The notes under the pieces were generated by a model. The model worked only from the letters and a program-made list of their open reading frames with translations, made no database searches and was not told where the DNA came from. Positions 9,201-17,802 of a stretch of 59,730 bases of DNA are shown here, piece after piece. A program made the position numbers and the translations under genes. The stretch covers positions 1 through 59,730 of IMG/VR virus record IMGVR_UViG_3300024520_000076; one strand, 5' to 3'. This DNA comes from a virus. How positions within the stretch are numbered: position 1 is the first letter of the stretch; every line of letters begins with the position of its first letter.

Positions 9201-12175
9201 GCGTGGGTGTCCCAATCAGTATGATTGAAATTATTAGAGTGAGCCAACAAATTCTGGGATGTGTTCGTGATCGGTGATAAAAGACTTATTTGATCGTTGT
9301 CATCAAAGCCAACCTCGACCTCCACGTTACTTTGATTCCTGCAACGCATTGCCTTTCCAGTGTAGCTCGAATTGATCTTACGGGTGCTGAAGCCTGTTGC
9401 AAGGGGGCTGACTTCTTTGATAGAGATGTTGTCTATCGACATTGTAGTACCACTACCTGCACTAATTCTTAGTGTTGTGTGATCATCGTTGTCCGTGTAG
9501 CTAAAGGTATTAGCTCCTAATGCGAGTTGAAACGAAACAGTGCTTCCGCTCCCTCTCGCTTCAATAAATGCTGACCCACCCGAAAGGGCAAGAACATCGC
9601 ACGTTATGTCATAAGTTTTACCATTTTGGAAAACAAACGCTTGATCCAAATTAGAAGAAGTTCCAGCAGCATGGGTAGCTATTCCATTTCCTGTAGTCCA
9701 ACCAGTACCCAGCGTCCAACCCCCTTCAACTACGGATACGTTGTCTACTACGCCCGTTGTGTCATTAGATGTAGCTGTAAAGATAAGACCAGTAGTAGTT
9801 GTGGCTGTAACTGTATGACTAAAAGTACCTGCCGAAGTTATGTAAGATCCTTCCACAACTCCTCCCAATGTACTCCTGATGCCTGATCCAGAAACAGAGT
9901 TGATCGTGTAGGTTACTGTGTACGTCTTCCCAACTTCGACAGTCATTCCAGTTGACGTTAACATTGTAGCTCCTGCCGTTGATGAATCAACAGAAGCGAC
10001 CCCACTCCCAATAGACCATCCAGATTGCTTAGTCCAATTGCTATCCGCATCGAATCCTCCATTAGTAACAAGCTCCGTAAAATCTCCACCAACTACCATC
10101 TCAACCGCATCGCATGAAACATCGAGGGGTAAGGTTGTTTGTTTGGAGGACGTATGGTAATCGCTTAAAGTTCCATCAGAAATTTCATTAGCTGTAAACG
10201 AACGCTCCGCAGAATCATAATCACGCCTCACGGTGCAGACGGGCGAGGCATCTCTACCCCCTCTCAAGGATCGAAGGCTGTGTGCGGCTTTGGCTCCCTT
10301 GTACTTGTCGAGAAGGAACGAGGAGTCTGTGAGTGATTGTAGCTTGGTGTTTGGTTGGCGTTTGTTGTAGTAGCGGAACCTTCTTATCCAACCCGTCCAA
10401 GGTGTTGATCCGTCCAGTGATCCTAAACGAATACGATCCGCATCTACAGGAAGATCCACGGATGTATCCGTTCTGATCGTATTCCCATCGAATGAATATG
10501 CAAAATCATCCTGCTTAATACCAAGTCCAGTTCTAAAAATTTCACCTCCACTTATAATATCACCAGAAGTTGAAGGTATATCCAAATCGCCTCCACTTAA
10601 ATCACTACTACTATATCCGTAAAAGAACTCATTCCCTGCGGAAGAGGTAAGTCGTATTGAGTTGCCAGTACTCCCATCATCCACTTGATACAAGCGATCC
10701 CAAGTACCTGACTTCCAGCCCTTTTGAACTTGGGCATCCATGACAATGGTTCCCTGAGACTGCTTATACCACCTACTGAAATTCGTGCCTGTTACAGAAA
10801 CAAGGTCGGCTGCTCTAGTGGCTGCTGCTCCGTATGTGGGGATTAAACTACTAGGAAAACTAGCAGCCTCTTCCTGTATTCCCCACAAACTAACATAAGC
10901 TGAAATATCTCCAGTGTAGTCGATATCGTCATCAGCGTCAGCAATTCCTATTCGTCCTGCTGCATATCCAGCAGTTGATCTATAGACCCAACAGCGATAC
11001 CAACCATTCCCTACGTCTTCCATTCCTGTTGCCCCAACACCATCCGTTGTGCCTACCTGTCCTGTTGCTAAATTAAAGAAGGCTTTTTCGGCTATTGCGC
11101 TTCCAGTCCAGATGTATGAATAAACCCAATCACGCAAGGCTCCCTTTTTAGCGTAGAATGACAAAGTGTTTGCGCTCGTTGACGCTGTATAATTAATTCG
11201 ATTGCCGTTAGGACTAGTGCCTTCATACAACCTATCCGCGTCCTTTAATCCTGAAGGTGAGACTGTTGCGTCAGCAACCCATGAAGAAGAATCTATGAGT
11301 GTATAGTTACCACTTAAATTAATTGCTTGTGTTTGTAAATTAACCCTCTGCTCCTCCACCAGAAGCCCCTTGCTGTTGCCGTCTTTGTCGTAGTCGAAGC
11401 GAGGTGCTTGGTAGGCTGATCCAGTAGTTATGTTGTATGTGGTTGGAGAATCATCCGTATTAATGGTTTTCTCTCCTTGCGCTCCGAAAATAAAAATACC
11501 ATCTGTTCCGTTCCCTGCATAAGCTCCATCTCTCGCTGCTGTACCACTATTCTGGAGTCCGATTCTGGGACAAGTTTCTCCAGATGCGGAAGTAGTGTCG
11601 GTCATTGAACATCTGTACCACCCATCAGTTCCAACGGCCTCGATCTTCGCTGTTGCTCCGCCCCCTGTCGCTGTAACTGCACCATTCGTTAGATCGAAGT
11701 TTGCGTGGTTGTCACCCCCTGCATAAGTAACATTTGTTAGAATCAACTGTAGAATATCTAATTCCGCTTTCTTAGCATACACGCTCCATGTGTAAATCGT
11801 CCCACTTCCACTTGTTGCAAAGCAGTCGAGCATGAGTTTAGAATTTGAGGCTGTGGATGCTTCAGCAAATTTGTAAGCTCCAGTGCCTCCAAATGGATCT
11901 ATTTCGCTACTAGCTGCTGCAGAAGCGTTATATTTAACCCAATCCGTATGGGCAAAATTTTCAGAGTAGGGAATTAAGTTATGAGGAGCATAAGCCACCA
12001 GCCCCGAACTGTTAGTCTGCGTGGCCCCTCCCGTTCCCGCCCCTCTGCTGAATTCTATATCTTGGTGAACATCCGCAATAGATGAACCCCCCGCCTTGAG
12101 AAATTTATAATCCCGTATAAGCGCATCAGTCCCCGCCTTGTTCGGAGACGTTAGAGAATGATTTACTCCTAACAT
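6236..12175 (-). CDS. Large tail fibre or receptor-binding protein
   Basis: A 1979-aa, Ser/Thr/Gly-rich protein of mostly beta character, by size and content the host-recognition fibre. Four copies of a carbohydrate-binding-module-like repeat start with variants of NLIPYSENF and end near a WYRCS motif (about residues 65-250, 280-450, 975-1140 and 1275-1440). Shorter NGGFDxDxxW modules lie near 707 and 1660. Lectin or arabinofuranosidase-type segments of the WYDQNGG/LYDQTGN kind lie near 1472 and 1782, and RRDYDSAERS near 650. The C-terminus (WSYEGKMSEMIWYD) also looks LamG-like. The start abuts the stop of the small gene upstream. The repeats suggest growth by module duplication. Confidence 0.8.
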   Translation of the reverse strand: MLGVNHSLTSPNKAGTDALIRDYKFLKAGGSSIADVHQDIEFSRGAGTGGATQTNSSGLVAYAPHNLIPYSENFAHTDWVKYNASAAASSEIDPFGGTGAYKFAEASTASNSKLMLDCFATSGSGTIYTWSVYAKKAELDILQLILTNVTYAGGDNHANFDLTNGAVTATGGGATAKIEAVGTDGWYRCSMTDTTSASGETCPRIGLQNSGTAARDGAYAGNGTDGIFIFGAQGEKTINTDDSPTTYNITTGSAYQAPRFDYDKDGNSKGLLVEEQRVNLQTQAINLSGNYTLIDSSSWVADATVSPSGLKDADRLYEGTSPNGNRINYTASTSANTLSFYAKKGALRDWVYSYIWTGSAIAEKAFFNLATGQVGTTDGVGATGMEDVGNGWYRCWVYRSTAGYAAGRIGIADADDDIDYTGDISAYVSLWGIQEEAASFPSSLIPTYGAAATRAADLVSVTGTNFSRWYKQSQGTIVMDAQVQKGWKSGTWDRLYQVDDGSTGNSIRLTSSAGNEFFYGYSSSDLSGGDLDIPSTSGDIISGGEIFRTGLGIKQDDFAYSFDGNTIRTDTSVDLPVDADRIRLGSLDGSTPWTGWIRRFRYYNKRQPNTKLQSLTDSSFLLDKYKGAKAAHSLRSLRGGRDASPVCTVRRDYDSAERSFTANEISDGTLSDYHTSSKQTTLPLDVSCDAVEMVVGGDFTELVTNGGFDADSNWTKQSGWSIGSGVASVDSSTAGATMLTSTGMTVEVGKTYTVTYTINSVSGSGIRSTLGGVVEGSYITSAGTFSHTVTATTTTGLIFTATSNDTTGVVDNVSVVEGGWTLGTGWTTGNGIATHAAGTSSNLDQAFVFQNGKTYDITCDVLALSGGSAFIEARGSGSTVSFQLALGANTFSYTDNDDHTTLRISAGSGTTMSIDNISIKEVSPLATGFSTRKINSSYTGKAMRCRNQSNVEVEVGFDDNDQISLLSPITNTSQNLLAHSNNFNHTDWDTHAHMTSNAAVSPTGAMNASEINGTSAIYDSLGGTLSNITISIYAKKNTTDFLTLSGGNPTALSATFDLTDGTVAQTVGASNPQVSDEGNGWYRCSVRVATGNYIQFSARATGAYNGTLVGGVYVYGAQVEDTLYESTGTDVTLDGTFSNGYSNWASTNAILVSIANNFANYATDSTQGVQQSNRLTLGKKYKVTFTISDYVSGGVKVRHPFLGNFKSANGTYIVEGVADSDDLYFQSNGATTLKLSDIEVLEYDPELSSYSQTPAIADDDSSTTATTLGGFAGNENLVTHSEDITNYWGLQSAYRTADVTFAPDGVSATADLVYPASTGSGRGLVKNLGTTLEAGKEYTLSAYLKKDGYSHAKFQGLLNNVGSSAWFDLENGVVSSVAGGGITQTSISWAGNNWWRCSFTITASGTGAGDYLYIQTADANGTETSTASGSSGMYVWGCQLNSKAVSDLSQLYYEPTSGTAKTADCMVVNWYDQNGGEDFVQSVAADQPRIVMGSELVTDSGGKASLYFDASDHLDNKSLGGQQRLDGYFVTDITDDHYVLLSDSTGSRAAYNVEDGDTVNPAIHASYGTPNIYVNGTAVSGTSRDALYEDSTGHSLVTTDNATTATWGEISIGGNWQGLVLVGKVSELVFFPNMDSSPKRFPIEQNMLNHFGVNFVGNGGFDTDTLWTKNADWTISGGTANSDGSGVGRVYQHAGITAGKTYKVDIEVISITSGTVDLQFYDGSFQTITSGLALGTSTHSFTVPSASSPNGYFYVKSNSFVGSIDNVSIKEYGTDGYLTTLYDQTGNNCHATQDTASYQPQLVSGGDVITSGGKPAFEFTQTSPSYSNLEMNGINAARLDAWFVADTSSTQYIYPSAYNNGGKHGWITEDGDSNINAHLDYGGEPVRLYANGTLVGGYDITRDAVHTGLNGRKLVHHQDADTEDWSTIEVGWYGEGPVVGGHIPWSYEGKMSEMIWYDSDQSSNRTAIDSAINSYYSIY

Positions 12176-12457
12176 TTATGCTGCGTGGTAGCAAAGAGCG
12201 GACCCACTAGTTAAAGTAACTTTAGAAAATTGACCGTAAATAGTAACCCCCGCAGGGAATACGTCAGAATCAAATAAGCCACCATTATCGGTAAGCTCAG
12301 GCCAGATAGTATCAGTTCCTTCAGCACTAAAGACGGTATCACTTATAAAAGTAATGGCGCATATATCTTTAGTTATAGTCAATTCACTCCCAGACCCAGA
12401 TAGGTAAGTAGCTCCCGCTTGCCCGAAGGATTGTTTATCAATATTGTTTGTTGCCAT
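12176..12457 (-). CDS. Small virion protein, possibly fibre-associated
   Basis: A 93-aa protein with FISDTVFSAEGTDTIW and a C-terminal FPAGVTIYGQFSKVTLTSG, a compact beta pattern seen in small phage structural proteins. Its stop directly abuts the fibre start. Probably a virion component linked to the fibre or tail tip; no enzyme motif. Confidence 0.6.
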   Translation of the reverse strand: MATNNIDKQSFGQAGATYLSGSGSELTITKDICAITFISDTVFSAEGTDTIWPELTDNGGLFDSDVFPAGVTIYGQFSKVTLTSGSALCYHAA

Positions 12458-12482
12458 GTTTATTTAGTTTATTGTTAAATTG

Positions 12483-13523
12483 TTAGTACATTCCTGACAT
12501 ACCCGCACCCACACCATCGGGAGCAATATGTAAAGTTGGTTTTGCAGCACCTCTGTATGAATCCATGTCTGCTTCTAAAAGTTCTTTGACCACACCCCAA
12601 TGGTACATGGCCCGTTGTGCGTCTGCGTTGTCTTCCGACAGCTTGCCCAATAAGGCATGTTTTAAAATTGAGTTAGATGGTATATACACTAAGTCAGAAG
12701 TGCTATCCACATCAACCCATCGTTTCTTTAAAAGCATATGGGCTGAAGAAGAAGAGTTAGTACCACCTATGCGGTATCTCCTGTATCTCGATACCCCGTT
12801 GTTTGTATTTATATCGGCTAAAATTAAATCTTTTGTGGAATCTGTGGCAGCATCTCCTCCTGCTGTCCCTTTATAAATAGCTTGTATCCGAACAGGGTGG
12901 TCTGCCGTCATATCTTTCCACCGCAGAGATAAAACTTTAGTTACATCATGGTGTGCTCCAGTAAAATCAGCGGCAAATACAATAGATGCCATACTAAGAG
13001 AAGCCTCTGTATATGAATCACTCTCTAAAACAGTTTCCCCTCCTGTCAAAGCCCCTGACCCAGTAGTAGCATCTGAATACCTGCGATAACGTGCAGTTAG
13101 TGTTCCAGCAGCAGGTCCAGCGGAATATGGAGCTTTTAAGGTATTAAAACGGATTGTATACTCACTAGAGGAATCAAGATCCCTGTAAGTAGGGGCGTAC
13201 CCATCATCAATGAAAGAGGATAAAATTGTAGTGTCTTGGGCATTAGTACCAAAAAGTTTGTAGTCATGCCATATAGAGCGTGTTGGAGTGGGGTTATTAT
13301 CAATAATAGCGGCTACTATCGAATCCGTATCCTGTGGTAAGGACACATAACCAGCAGAGGCATCCTGTGTATGCTCTACAAGCATCTCCCGCCAATACCC
13401 CATTTTGTATATACGGGGCATGACCTCGTTTAAGGCAGCTCTAAAGTCAGATTCCGTTGAATCAGAGGCATCTAGATACTGCCCATGAGTTGAGAATAAT
13501 TGGTTTGTAGTCTTGGCTGGCAC
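12483..13523 (-). CDS. Structural protein, tail-adaptor candidate
   Basis: A 346-aa protein starting with GTG 13523. The N-terminal helix region (FRAALNEVMPRIYKMGYWREM) followed by YVSLPQDTDSIVAA, and a C-terminal helix (AQRAMYHWGVVKELLEADM), recall the tail tubular or head-tail adaptor proteins of podoviruses, with a beta-rich middle. It sits between the putative tail proteins and the fibre. The call rests on layout and context, not on a diagnostic motif. Confidence 0.5.
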   Translation of the reverse strand: MPAKTTNQLFSTHGQYLDASDSTESDFRAALNEVMPRIYKMGYWREMLVEHTQDASAGYVSLPQDTDSIVAAIIDNNPTPTRSIWHDYKLFGTNAQDTTILSSFIDDGYAPTYRDLDSSSEYTIRFNTLKAPYSAGPAAGTLTARYRRYSDATTGSGALTGGETVLESDSYTEASLSMASIVFAADFTGAHHDVTKVLSLRWKDMTADHPVRIQAIYKGTAGGDAATDSTKDLILADINTNNGVSRYRRYRIGGTNSSSSAHMLLKKRWVDVDSTSDLVYIPSNSILKHALLGKLSEDNADAQRAMYHWGVVKELLEADMDSYRGAAKPTLHIAPDGVGAGMSGMY

Positions 13524-13574
13524 GGTCTGTAAATATAGATGGTTTTTAGCTTAATTCAACACCCTGAAATCAAG

Positions 13575-13835
13575 TTAATCGTCAGTGTAAAATACCACAG
13601 GGACCATGTAATCAGGGCGGTTTGTATTCACGAAATAGGACGATCTGTGCCTCCCTTCCAATAGTTCAGAAGAACGGCCTCTCGCTATGTAAACTTTAGC
13701 GGGATTATCTGCCTCCCATCCACAATCCAAGCTATCTCTGGTTTCCTTGGGTAAATAATCGATTTTAATCTCTTTCAAGGAGTGAAGAGAATTTAATACA
13801 CCAGCCGATAATATCCCAGTTCCCACTTGTCGCAT
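13575..13835 (-). CDS. Hypothetical protein in structural block
   Basis: An 86-aa protein I do not recognise, with an N-terminal helix (GTGILSAGVLNSLHSLKEI) and a beta-rich C-terminus. It abuts the upstream gene with no gap, so it is part of the same operon of virion genes. Confidence 0.6.
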   Translation of the reverse strand: MRQVGTGILSAGVLNSLHSLKEIKIDYLPKETRDSLDCGWEADNPAKVYIARGRSSELLEGRHRSSYFVNTNRPDYMVPVVFYTDD

Positions 13836-14999
13836 CTACACAGTAACGTCTAAACCGTCATTAGGGGCATTCAAGTCTGCCACATTAACATCCTCATCAA
13901 CCCCGTGGTCAGCGGGGTATGCCCTAGTTGGGTCAGACCCATTATCAATAGTATGGGAATTTAGGTTATATGTAGGACAATCAAAGCGCCACCACTCCAC
14001 CCTAGCAAAAGGTGTCGAAGTAGAATCATCTATGTAAATTGACCCCCAAGGGAATACACGCACTGTGTCTGTGTTCCTCCAATCATCATGGCGTACAGAA
14101 ATAGGCAGCGCTGCTGGGTCATCATCGTCAGCAGCTTTAACCACTAATATCTCAGGAGCTGTTGTTACATGGTAATTCCTTTCTGCTAGGGGGACATAAG
14201 CTGCGGGGTCAGTTATCCCTTGGCTCCCTGTCCCAAAGGGAGTGCCTTCGTTATGTTTAAGCTTTATATTTAAATTAATGTCGTGTGTATGTGTAGTAAT
14301 TGAATGGAGATGTGAACGGAAATCATTATCATCACCCCCTGAAACATCCCCCGTAGACCCAGTATTAACTGTCCCGTTAATACCATCAGTAATTAGTTGA
14401 TCGTTGCTATTGTCGGCCTTAACAGCTTGTAAAGGAGGGAATTCTACTTTAACTCCTGAAAAAGCACCACTCCCGTCTGCTCGTCTTGCTATTATATTAT
14501 CATCTGCGACACAAGTCACTTTAAGGTAAATAATGTTATACTCCCCCTCCGCTAAAAGCAGTCTGGGTTTTCTTTCAACATACCCCCCAAACTTATCCAC
14601 ATCATTTATAGCTTTAAGGGTCGAAGTATGATCAGTTATAGTAGGGCGAAAGGGCCACGCTTCATTCCAGTGATTATGCCAAATAGTTGCTTGAGTCCCT
14701 GTGGCTACAGGCAAAAACACAACACCTGAAGTTTCAAAATCAAAATACCACTGCCCATCTTCTGCATCTTGGAAGACGTTAGGCTGGAAGGGCATAATCG
14801 GAGCCGTAGCAGGCTCTTCAGGAATATTAGGTGACTCAGAAGAAGAAGAACCCCCATACTGGTTGTTTACTTGTGTGCCAACATGAGGAGGAAAACGAGG
14901 GTAGTCGAAATCTGGTAGCCCTTGGTCTGGAGTAGCGCCGAATGGCCCAGTACCTAAAAAAGATTTATCTGCGGGAGTATTATCATTTGGGTTAGCCAT
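13836..14999 (-). CDS. Putative virion protein
   Basis: A 387-aa acidic protein starting at ATG 14999 (MANPNDN); a longer frame to 15026 would overlap the neighbour. The first 80 residues are Pro/Gly/Ser-rich and probably disordered. The rest is beta-rich, with a His-rich segment (SHLHSITTHTHDIN) of the kind seen in trimeric tail-fibre or baseplate proteins. Context suggests a tail or tail-tip component. Confidence 0.6.
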   Translation of the reverse strand: MANPNDNTPADKSFLGTGPFGATPDQGLPDFDYPRFPPHVGTQVNNQYGGSSSSESPNIPEEPATAPIMPFQPNVFQDAEDGQWYFDFETSGVVFLPVATGTQATIWHNHWNEAWPFRPTITDHTSTLKAINDVDKFGGYVERKPRLLLAEGEYNIIYLKVTCVADDNIIARRADGSGAFSGVKVEFPPLQAVKADNSNDQLITDGINGTVNTGSTGDVSGGDDNDFRSHLHSITTHTHDINLNIKLKHNEGTPFGTGSQGITDPAAYVPLAERNYHVTTAPEILVVKAADDDDPAALPISVRHDDWRNTDTVRVFPWGSIYIDDSTSTPFARVEWWRFDCPTYNLNSHTIDNGSDPTRAYPADHGVDEDVNVADLNAPNDGLDVTV

Positions 15000-15003
15000 A
15001 ACT

Positions 15004-16515
15004 CTATGATGTATTAAAAGGAGCATGTGCTGTTAAGCGCTCCCTTAAATAGCCTCCCCTAAAAGGTTTTTGTGAATCTGAAATAACAATACCATCAGTA
15101 GGCCAGTCAGTATAATCCCCCGTAGACATGAAAATTCTTTGTGTCCCTGTGTATTCATATATAGGATGGTTAGTCCCCGAAGTAGCTGTGAAAAATACAT
15201 CTGGGTGTAACGTGGGCTTAATTTGAAGCTTTACAATGGGGGTCGTAAACTCGATGGGGCGGGGTAACATTGGCTTTAGTTTTTGTAAACTCGTAGCCGA
15301 AAAAGTGGTCGATGTAGGTTCAGTGAAAGCAGAATCTTTCCAATAAAGCTCAACAAGCATTTTAGTTGGCCCTCTATAGTCATCACGCTTAAACACAGGG
15401 TATACAACAGTGTCCGTTCCTTTGTTATTTTTTCTGGCCCAATGCTCGGCATCAACTGGACCTCCATTGTCAGTATCTAAAACTGCGGGCCATGAATAAT
15501 CTTGGGAGGTATAATAAAAATTAACACGGCCCTCAACTGAAGGATTATCCCCCGCCTCGCTATTATCCCGCTGCGTCTTAATGATTTCCCTCTCTGCAAC
15601 AGCGTACCAATTATTCGATAGCTGCCTCACTTCACGGAAGATGCCAAAGTACGAGTCAGCGGTAGTCGTCGAGCTCCCGTCAGTAGGGTATGCTTCTCTA
15701 AAAGTACCCCACATGTCACTTTGATCTTTTCCTTTCTTAGCTGCTACATCAACAGTCGGAGTTCCGCTAAGTGCCGCCATAACATCGGAATCAGCAGTTC
15801 CATCGGCATCGCTATCATTCTGATGAAAACGAACAGTTTTTTGTAAGGTTTCTCCCGTGTAGTACAAAGTCTCTTTAGAGCGTAGAGGAACGGAAAACTC
15901 AGGGTCTATGTCAATACTTCTAATAGGGACTTTCTTTACATATACACGTTGCTCAACAACGTACAAAGAATCTAAGGTAGTGTCCCCAGAGCGAACTTGT
16001 TTCTTTTCAAATAGTATATACCCCGTATCTGGGGTTGTTGAACTACCCAACCCACCACCAAAAGGATCGTGTATTGTTGAGGGCATAGTTGAATTTAAAA
16101 CAGGTAGATTTTCATCAAAAACATCAGTACCTCCTGTTTGAGAACCTCCTAAAGCCCCATCAGTACCTGAACCATATCGGGGCATAACATAAGTACGGAC
16201 TACGGAATCATAACGCATCGACCCAACACCAGCAGCTTGGAACTCCCAGTTGTACTTATCCTGCTCGGCTCTGTCCGTAACATAGTACCAATACTGAAGC
16301 TGCCCCTGTTTGTCATCGGCATTTTTAATATGCGCGAGTTTAAAATTAGGGAATTTATCTGTGTTAGGATGAGCAGTACCATACGCAGTGTTATCAGCAG
16401 CCCCCGCAGACCCGACATTCTTGCTAGCATCAACTACCTCAACTATAACTAAATCCGCAACCTTCGGGGTCGCAAATTCAATTACCCGCTGCCTTCTGTT
16501 TGATGATACAGGCAT
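15004..16515 (-). CDS. Putative virion protein
   Basis: A 503-aa beta-rich protein with no enzyme motif. It contains repeated strand-turn segments such as VVEQRVYVKKVPIRSIDID and KETLYYTGETLQKTVRF, and ends in RGGYLRERLTAHAP. It lies four bases upstream of the 387-aa putative tail protein in an unbroken structural operon, so a tail-tube, nozzle or connector role is reasonable but unproven. Confidence 0.6.
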   Translation of the reverse strand: MPVSSNRRQRVIEFATPKVADLVIVEVVDASKNVGSAGAADNTAYGTAHPNTDKFPNFKLAHIKNADDKQGQLQYWYYVTDRAEQDKYNWEFQAAGVGSMRYDSVVRTYVMPRYGSGTDGALGGSQTGGTDVFDENLPVLNSTMPSTIHDPFGGGLGSSTTPDTGYILFEKKQVRSGDTTLDSLYVVEQRVYVKKVPIRSIDIDPEFSVPLRSKETLYYTGETLQKTVRFHQNDSDADGTADSDVMAALSGTPTVDVAAKKGKDQSDMWGTFREAYPTDGSSTTTADSYFGIFREVRQLSNNWYAVAEREIIKTQRDNSEAGDNPSVEGRVNFYYTSQDYSWPAVLDTDNGGPVDAEHWARKNNKGTDTVVYPVFKRDDYRGPTKMLVELYWKDSAFTEPTSTTFSATSLQKLKPMLPRPIEFTTPIVKLQIKPTLHPDVFFTATSGTNHPIYEYTGTQRIFMSTGDYTDWPTDGIVISDSQKPFRGGYLRERLTAHAPFNTS

Positions 16516-16521
16516 TATGTA

Positions 16522-17064
16522 TTATGAAGAATTACCAAGGGCAACTACCTTAACTACATCACTTACAGTTGTGAAAGTGAAGTTCGTTGTTAAAGAAGTT
16601 GTGTTTGTTAACCTAGGTACTAATAAAGCAGAAGCTCCTGAGCTTCCTAGAATAATATCTCCTAAAGCATTAGTGTTACTTGCAATAGTTATTGTGCCTG
16701 TATTGGTTGAAGGTGCTTCATAATAAACAGCTACTATTTTAACAATCACAGGAACATCCGTCATCGAGGGGTCTTGTAACACCGAAGCCGTAGCTTTAGC
16801 TCCCCCGTATGCCTGACTGCAATTTAGATTCCCATCAGAATTGCTGGCAAATAAACAAGGCTTATTTGAAAACCCTGCCTCGTCATTTTTCCACTGGATA
16901 GTAACATTATTGTCTGTGTCAGTACACTTTATAGCTATGTCAAAACCAATGTCACACGCATCAGTTACCGTGTTCCTCCCCCCAATAGGTATACTTTTTA
17001 CAATACCCTGAGCTGTTAGGTCAGCAGATACTTGCTGGTTTATATTTACAGAAGTAAGAGCCAT
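16522..17064 (-). CDS. Putative virion protein, beta-rich
   Basis: A 180-aa Thr/Ser/Asn-rich protein predicted to be nearly all beta (SIPIGGRNTVTDACDIGFD; TGTITIASNTNALGDIILG). It could be a capsid decoration or tail protein, given its place between the coat protein and the tail genes. It has three Cys residues and no signal peptide. Confidence 0.55.
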   Translation of the reverse strand: MALTSVNINQQVSADLTAQGIVKSIPIGGRNTVTDACDIGFDIAIKCTDTDNNVTIQWKNDEAGFSNKPCLFASNSDGNLNCSQAYGGAKATASVLQDPSMTDVPVIVKIVAVYYEAPSTNTGTITIASNTNALGDIILGSSGASALLVPRLTNTTSLTTNFTFTTVSDVVKVVALGNSS

Positions 17065-17069
17065 AATAG

Positions 17070-17471
17070 TTAAGCTGTATTAGCAGCCTCCCTGAATATC
17101 ATAATAGCTGCTTCAGAAGGACTGATCTCACCAGCAGCAATCGCCGCAGCAAGCTCAGGCATCTCAGCCAATAACTCTTTTAAATCCTGAAACTGTTCCT
17201 GCGCCTGTTCCGATTCATCCATCTCCTCACCGTAAATCGACTCAAAAAGATCAACGATCATTTCATCGCTGGGCATCTGTACGTCTTCAGGCTGTTCTGG
17301 TTCTGGTTCCTGCACTGCCTCCTCCACAGAAAGGTCATCCCCTTCTTCTGGTAATACGCTGACAAGCTCATCGAGCATTGCGTCAGCACTTAGCTCCCCT
17401 TCGGCAGCCACTTCAGCCGCCGCTATCCCTTCGGGAGTATAATTAAATTTTTGTCCTGCTACTTCTGGCAT
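17070..17471 (-). CDS. Acidic hypothetical protein downstream of the coat protein
   Basis: A 133-aa strongly acidic, Glu/Pro-rich protein. It opens with MPEVAGQKFNYTPEGIAAAE, a start I associate with small phage virion-operon proteins, has a disordered acidic middle and ends in helices (QFQDLKELLAEMPELAAAI). Function unknown; it may be a chaperone or capsid accessory. Confidence 0.6.
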   Translation of the reverse strand: MPEVAGQKFNYTPEGIAAAEVAAEGELSADAMLDELVSVLPEEGDDLSVEEAVQEPEPEQPEDVQMPSDEMIVDLFESIYGEEMDESEQAQEQFQDLKELLAEMPELAAAIAAGEISPSEAAIMIFREAANTA

Positions 17472-17503
17472 AATAATTAATTGGTTATAAATAAATAACC
17501 CCG

Positions 17504-17533
17504 ATCCCCTGCTTTATCAAGAGGATCAGGGAT
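17504..17533 (-). terminator. Imperfect hairpin between small virion genes
   Basis: ATCCCCTG (17504-17511) can pair with CAGGGAT (17527-17533) with one unpaired base. On the - strand it is followed by a T-rich tail (TTATTTATTTATAA). It may attenuate transcription between the 57-aa gene and the next gene; weak on its own. Confidence 0.35.
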
Positions 17534-17557
17534 TATTGTGAATTGTGTTGGTGCTAA

Positions 17558-17731
17558 TTAATTATCACCAAGTTGTCCAGCATCAAGGGCATCAAGAGCA
17601 ACAATTAACTCAGCAATGGTAATAGACTTAGGTTTTTGTTCTGAGTCATCATAAATCTGAACAATATCAGAAAGTGTGACACTAGTCCCAGCCATCGTTT
17701 CAATTGTAGGCGCATCATCTAAAGTAGGCAT
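17558..17731 (-). CDS. 57-aa small protein downstream of the coat protein
   Basis: A short gene that is easy to miss: ATG 17731 to TAA 17558, beginning MPTLDDAPTIETM and ending LDALDAGQLGDN. It is acidic, with a beta-like middle (GTSVTLSDIVQIYDD) and a helix (ITIAELIVALDAL). It fills the gap between the coat protein terminator and the next virion gene. The codon pattern is clean with no in-frame stop, but function is unknown. Confidence 0.55.
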   Translation of the reverse strand: MPTLDDAPTIETMAGTSVTLSDIVQIYDDSEQKPKSITIAELIVALDALDAGQLGDN

Positions 17732-17765
17732 AATTTTTTTCTATTTAAATTAAAATTAAAGTTAT

Positions 17766-17793
17766 GCGGGGCTCCGTTTTACGGGAACCCCGC
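17766..17793 (-). terminator. Strong hairpin after the major capsid gene
   Basis: A GC-rich inverted repeat (GCGGGG at 17766-17771, CCCCGC at 17788-17793, further paired inside) lies 10 bases past the coat protein stop. Read as - strand RNA, the stem reaches about 10 pairs with one U-G wobble, so it fits the coat protein transcript. The following tail is T-rich but interrupted, so it may terminate partially or protect the 3' end. Confidence 0.6.
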
Positions 17794-17802
17794 CTTAGAT
17801 AA

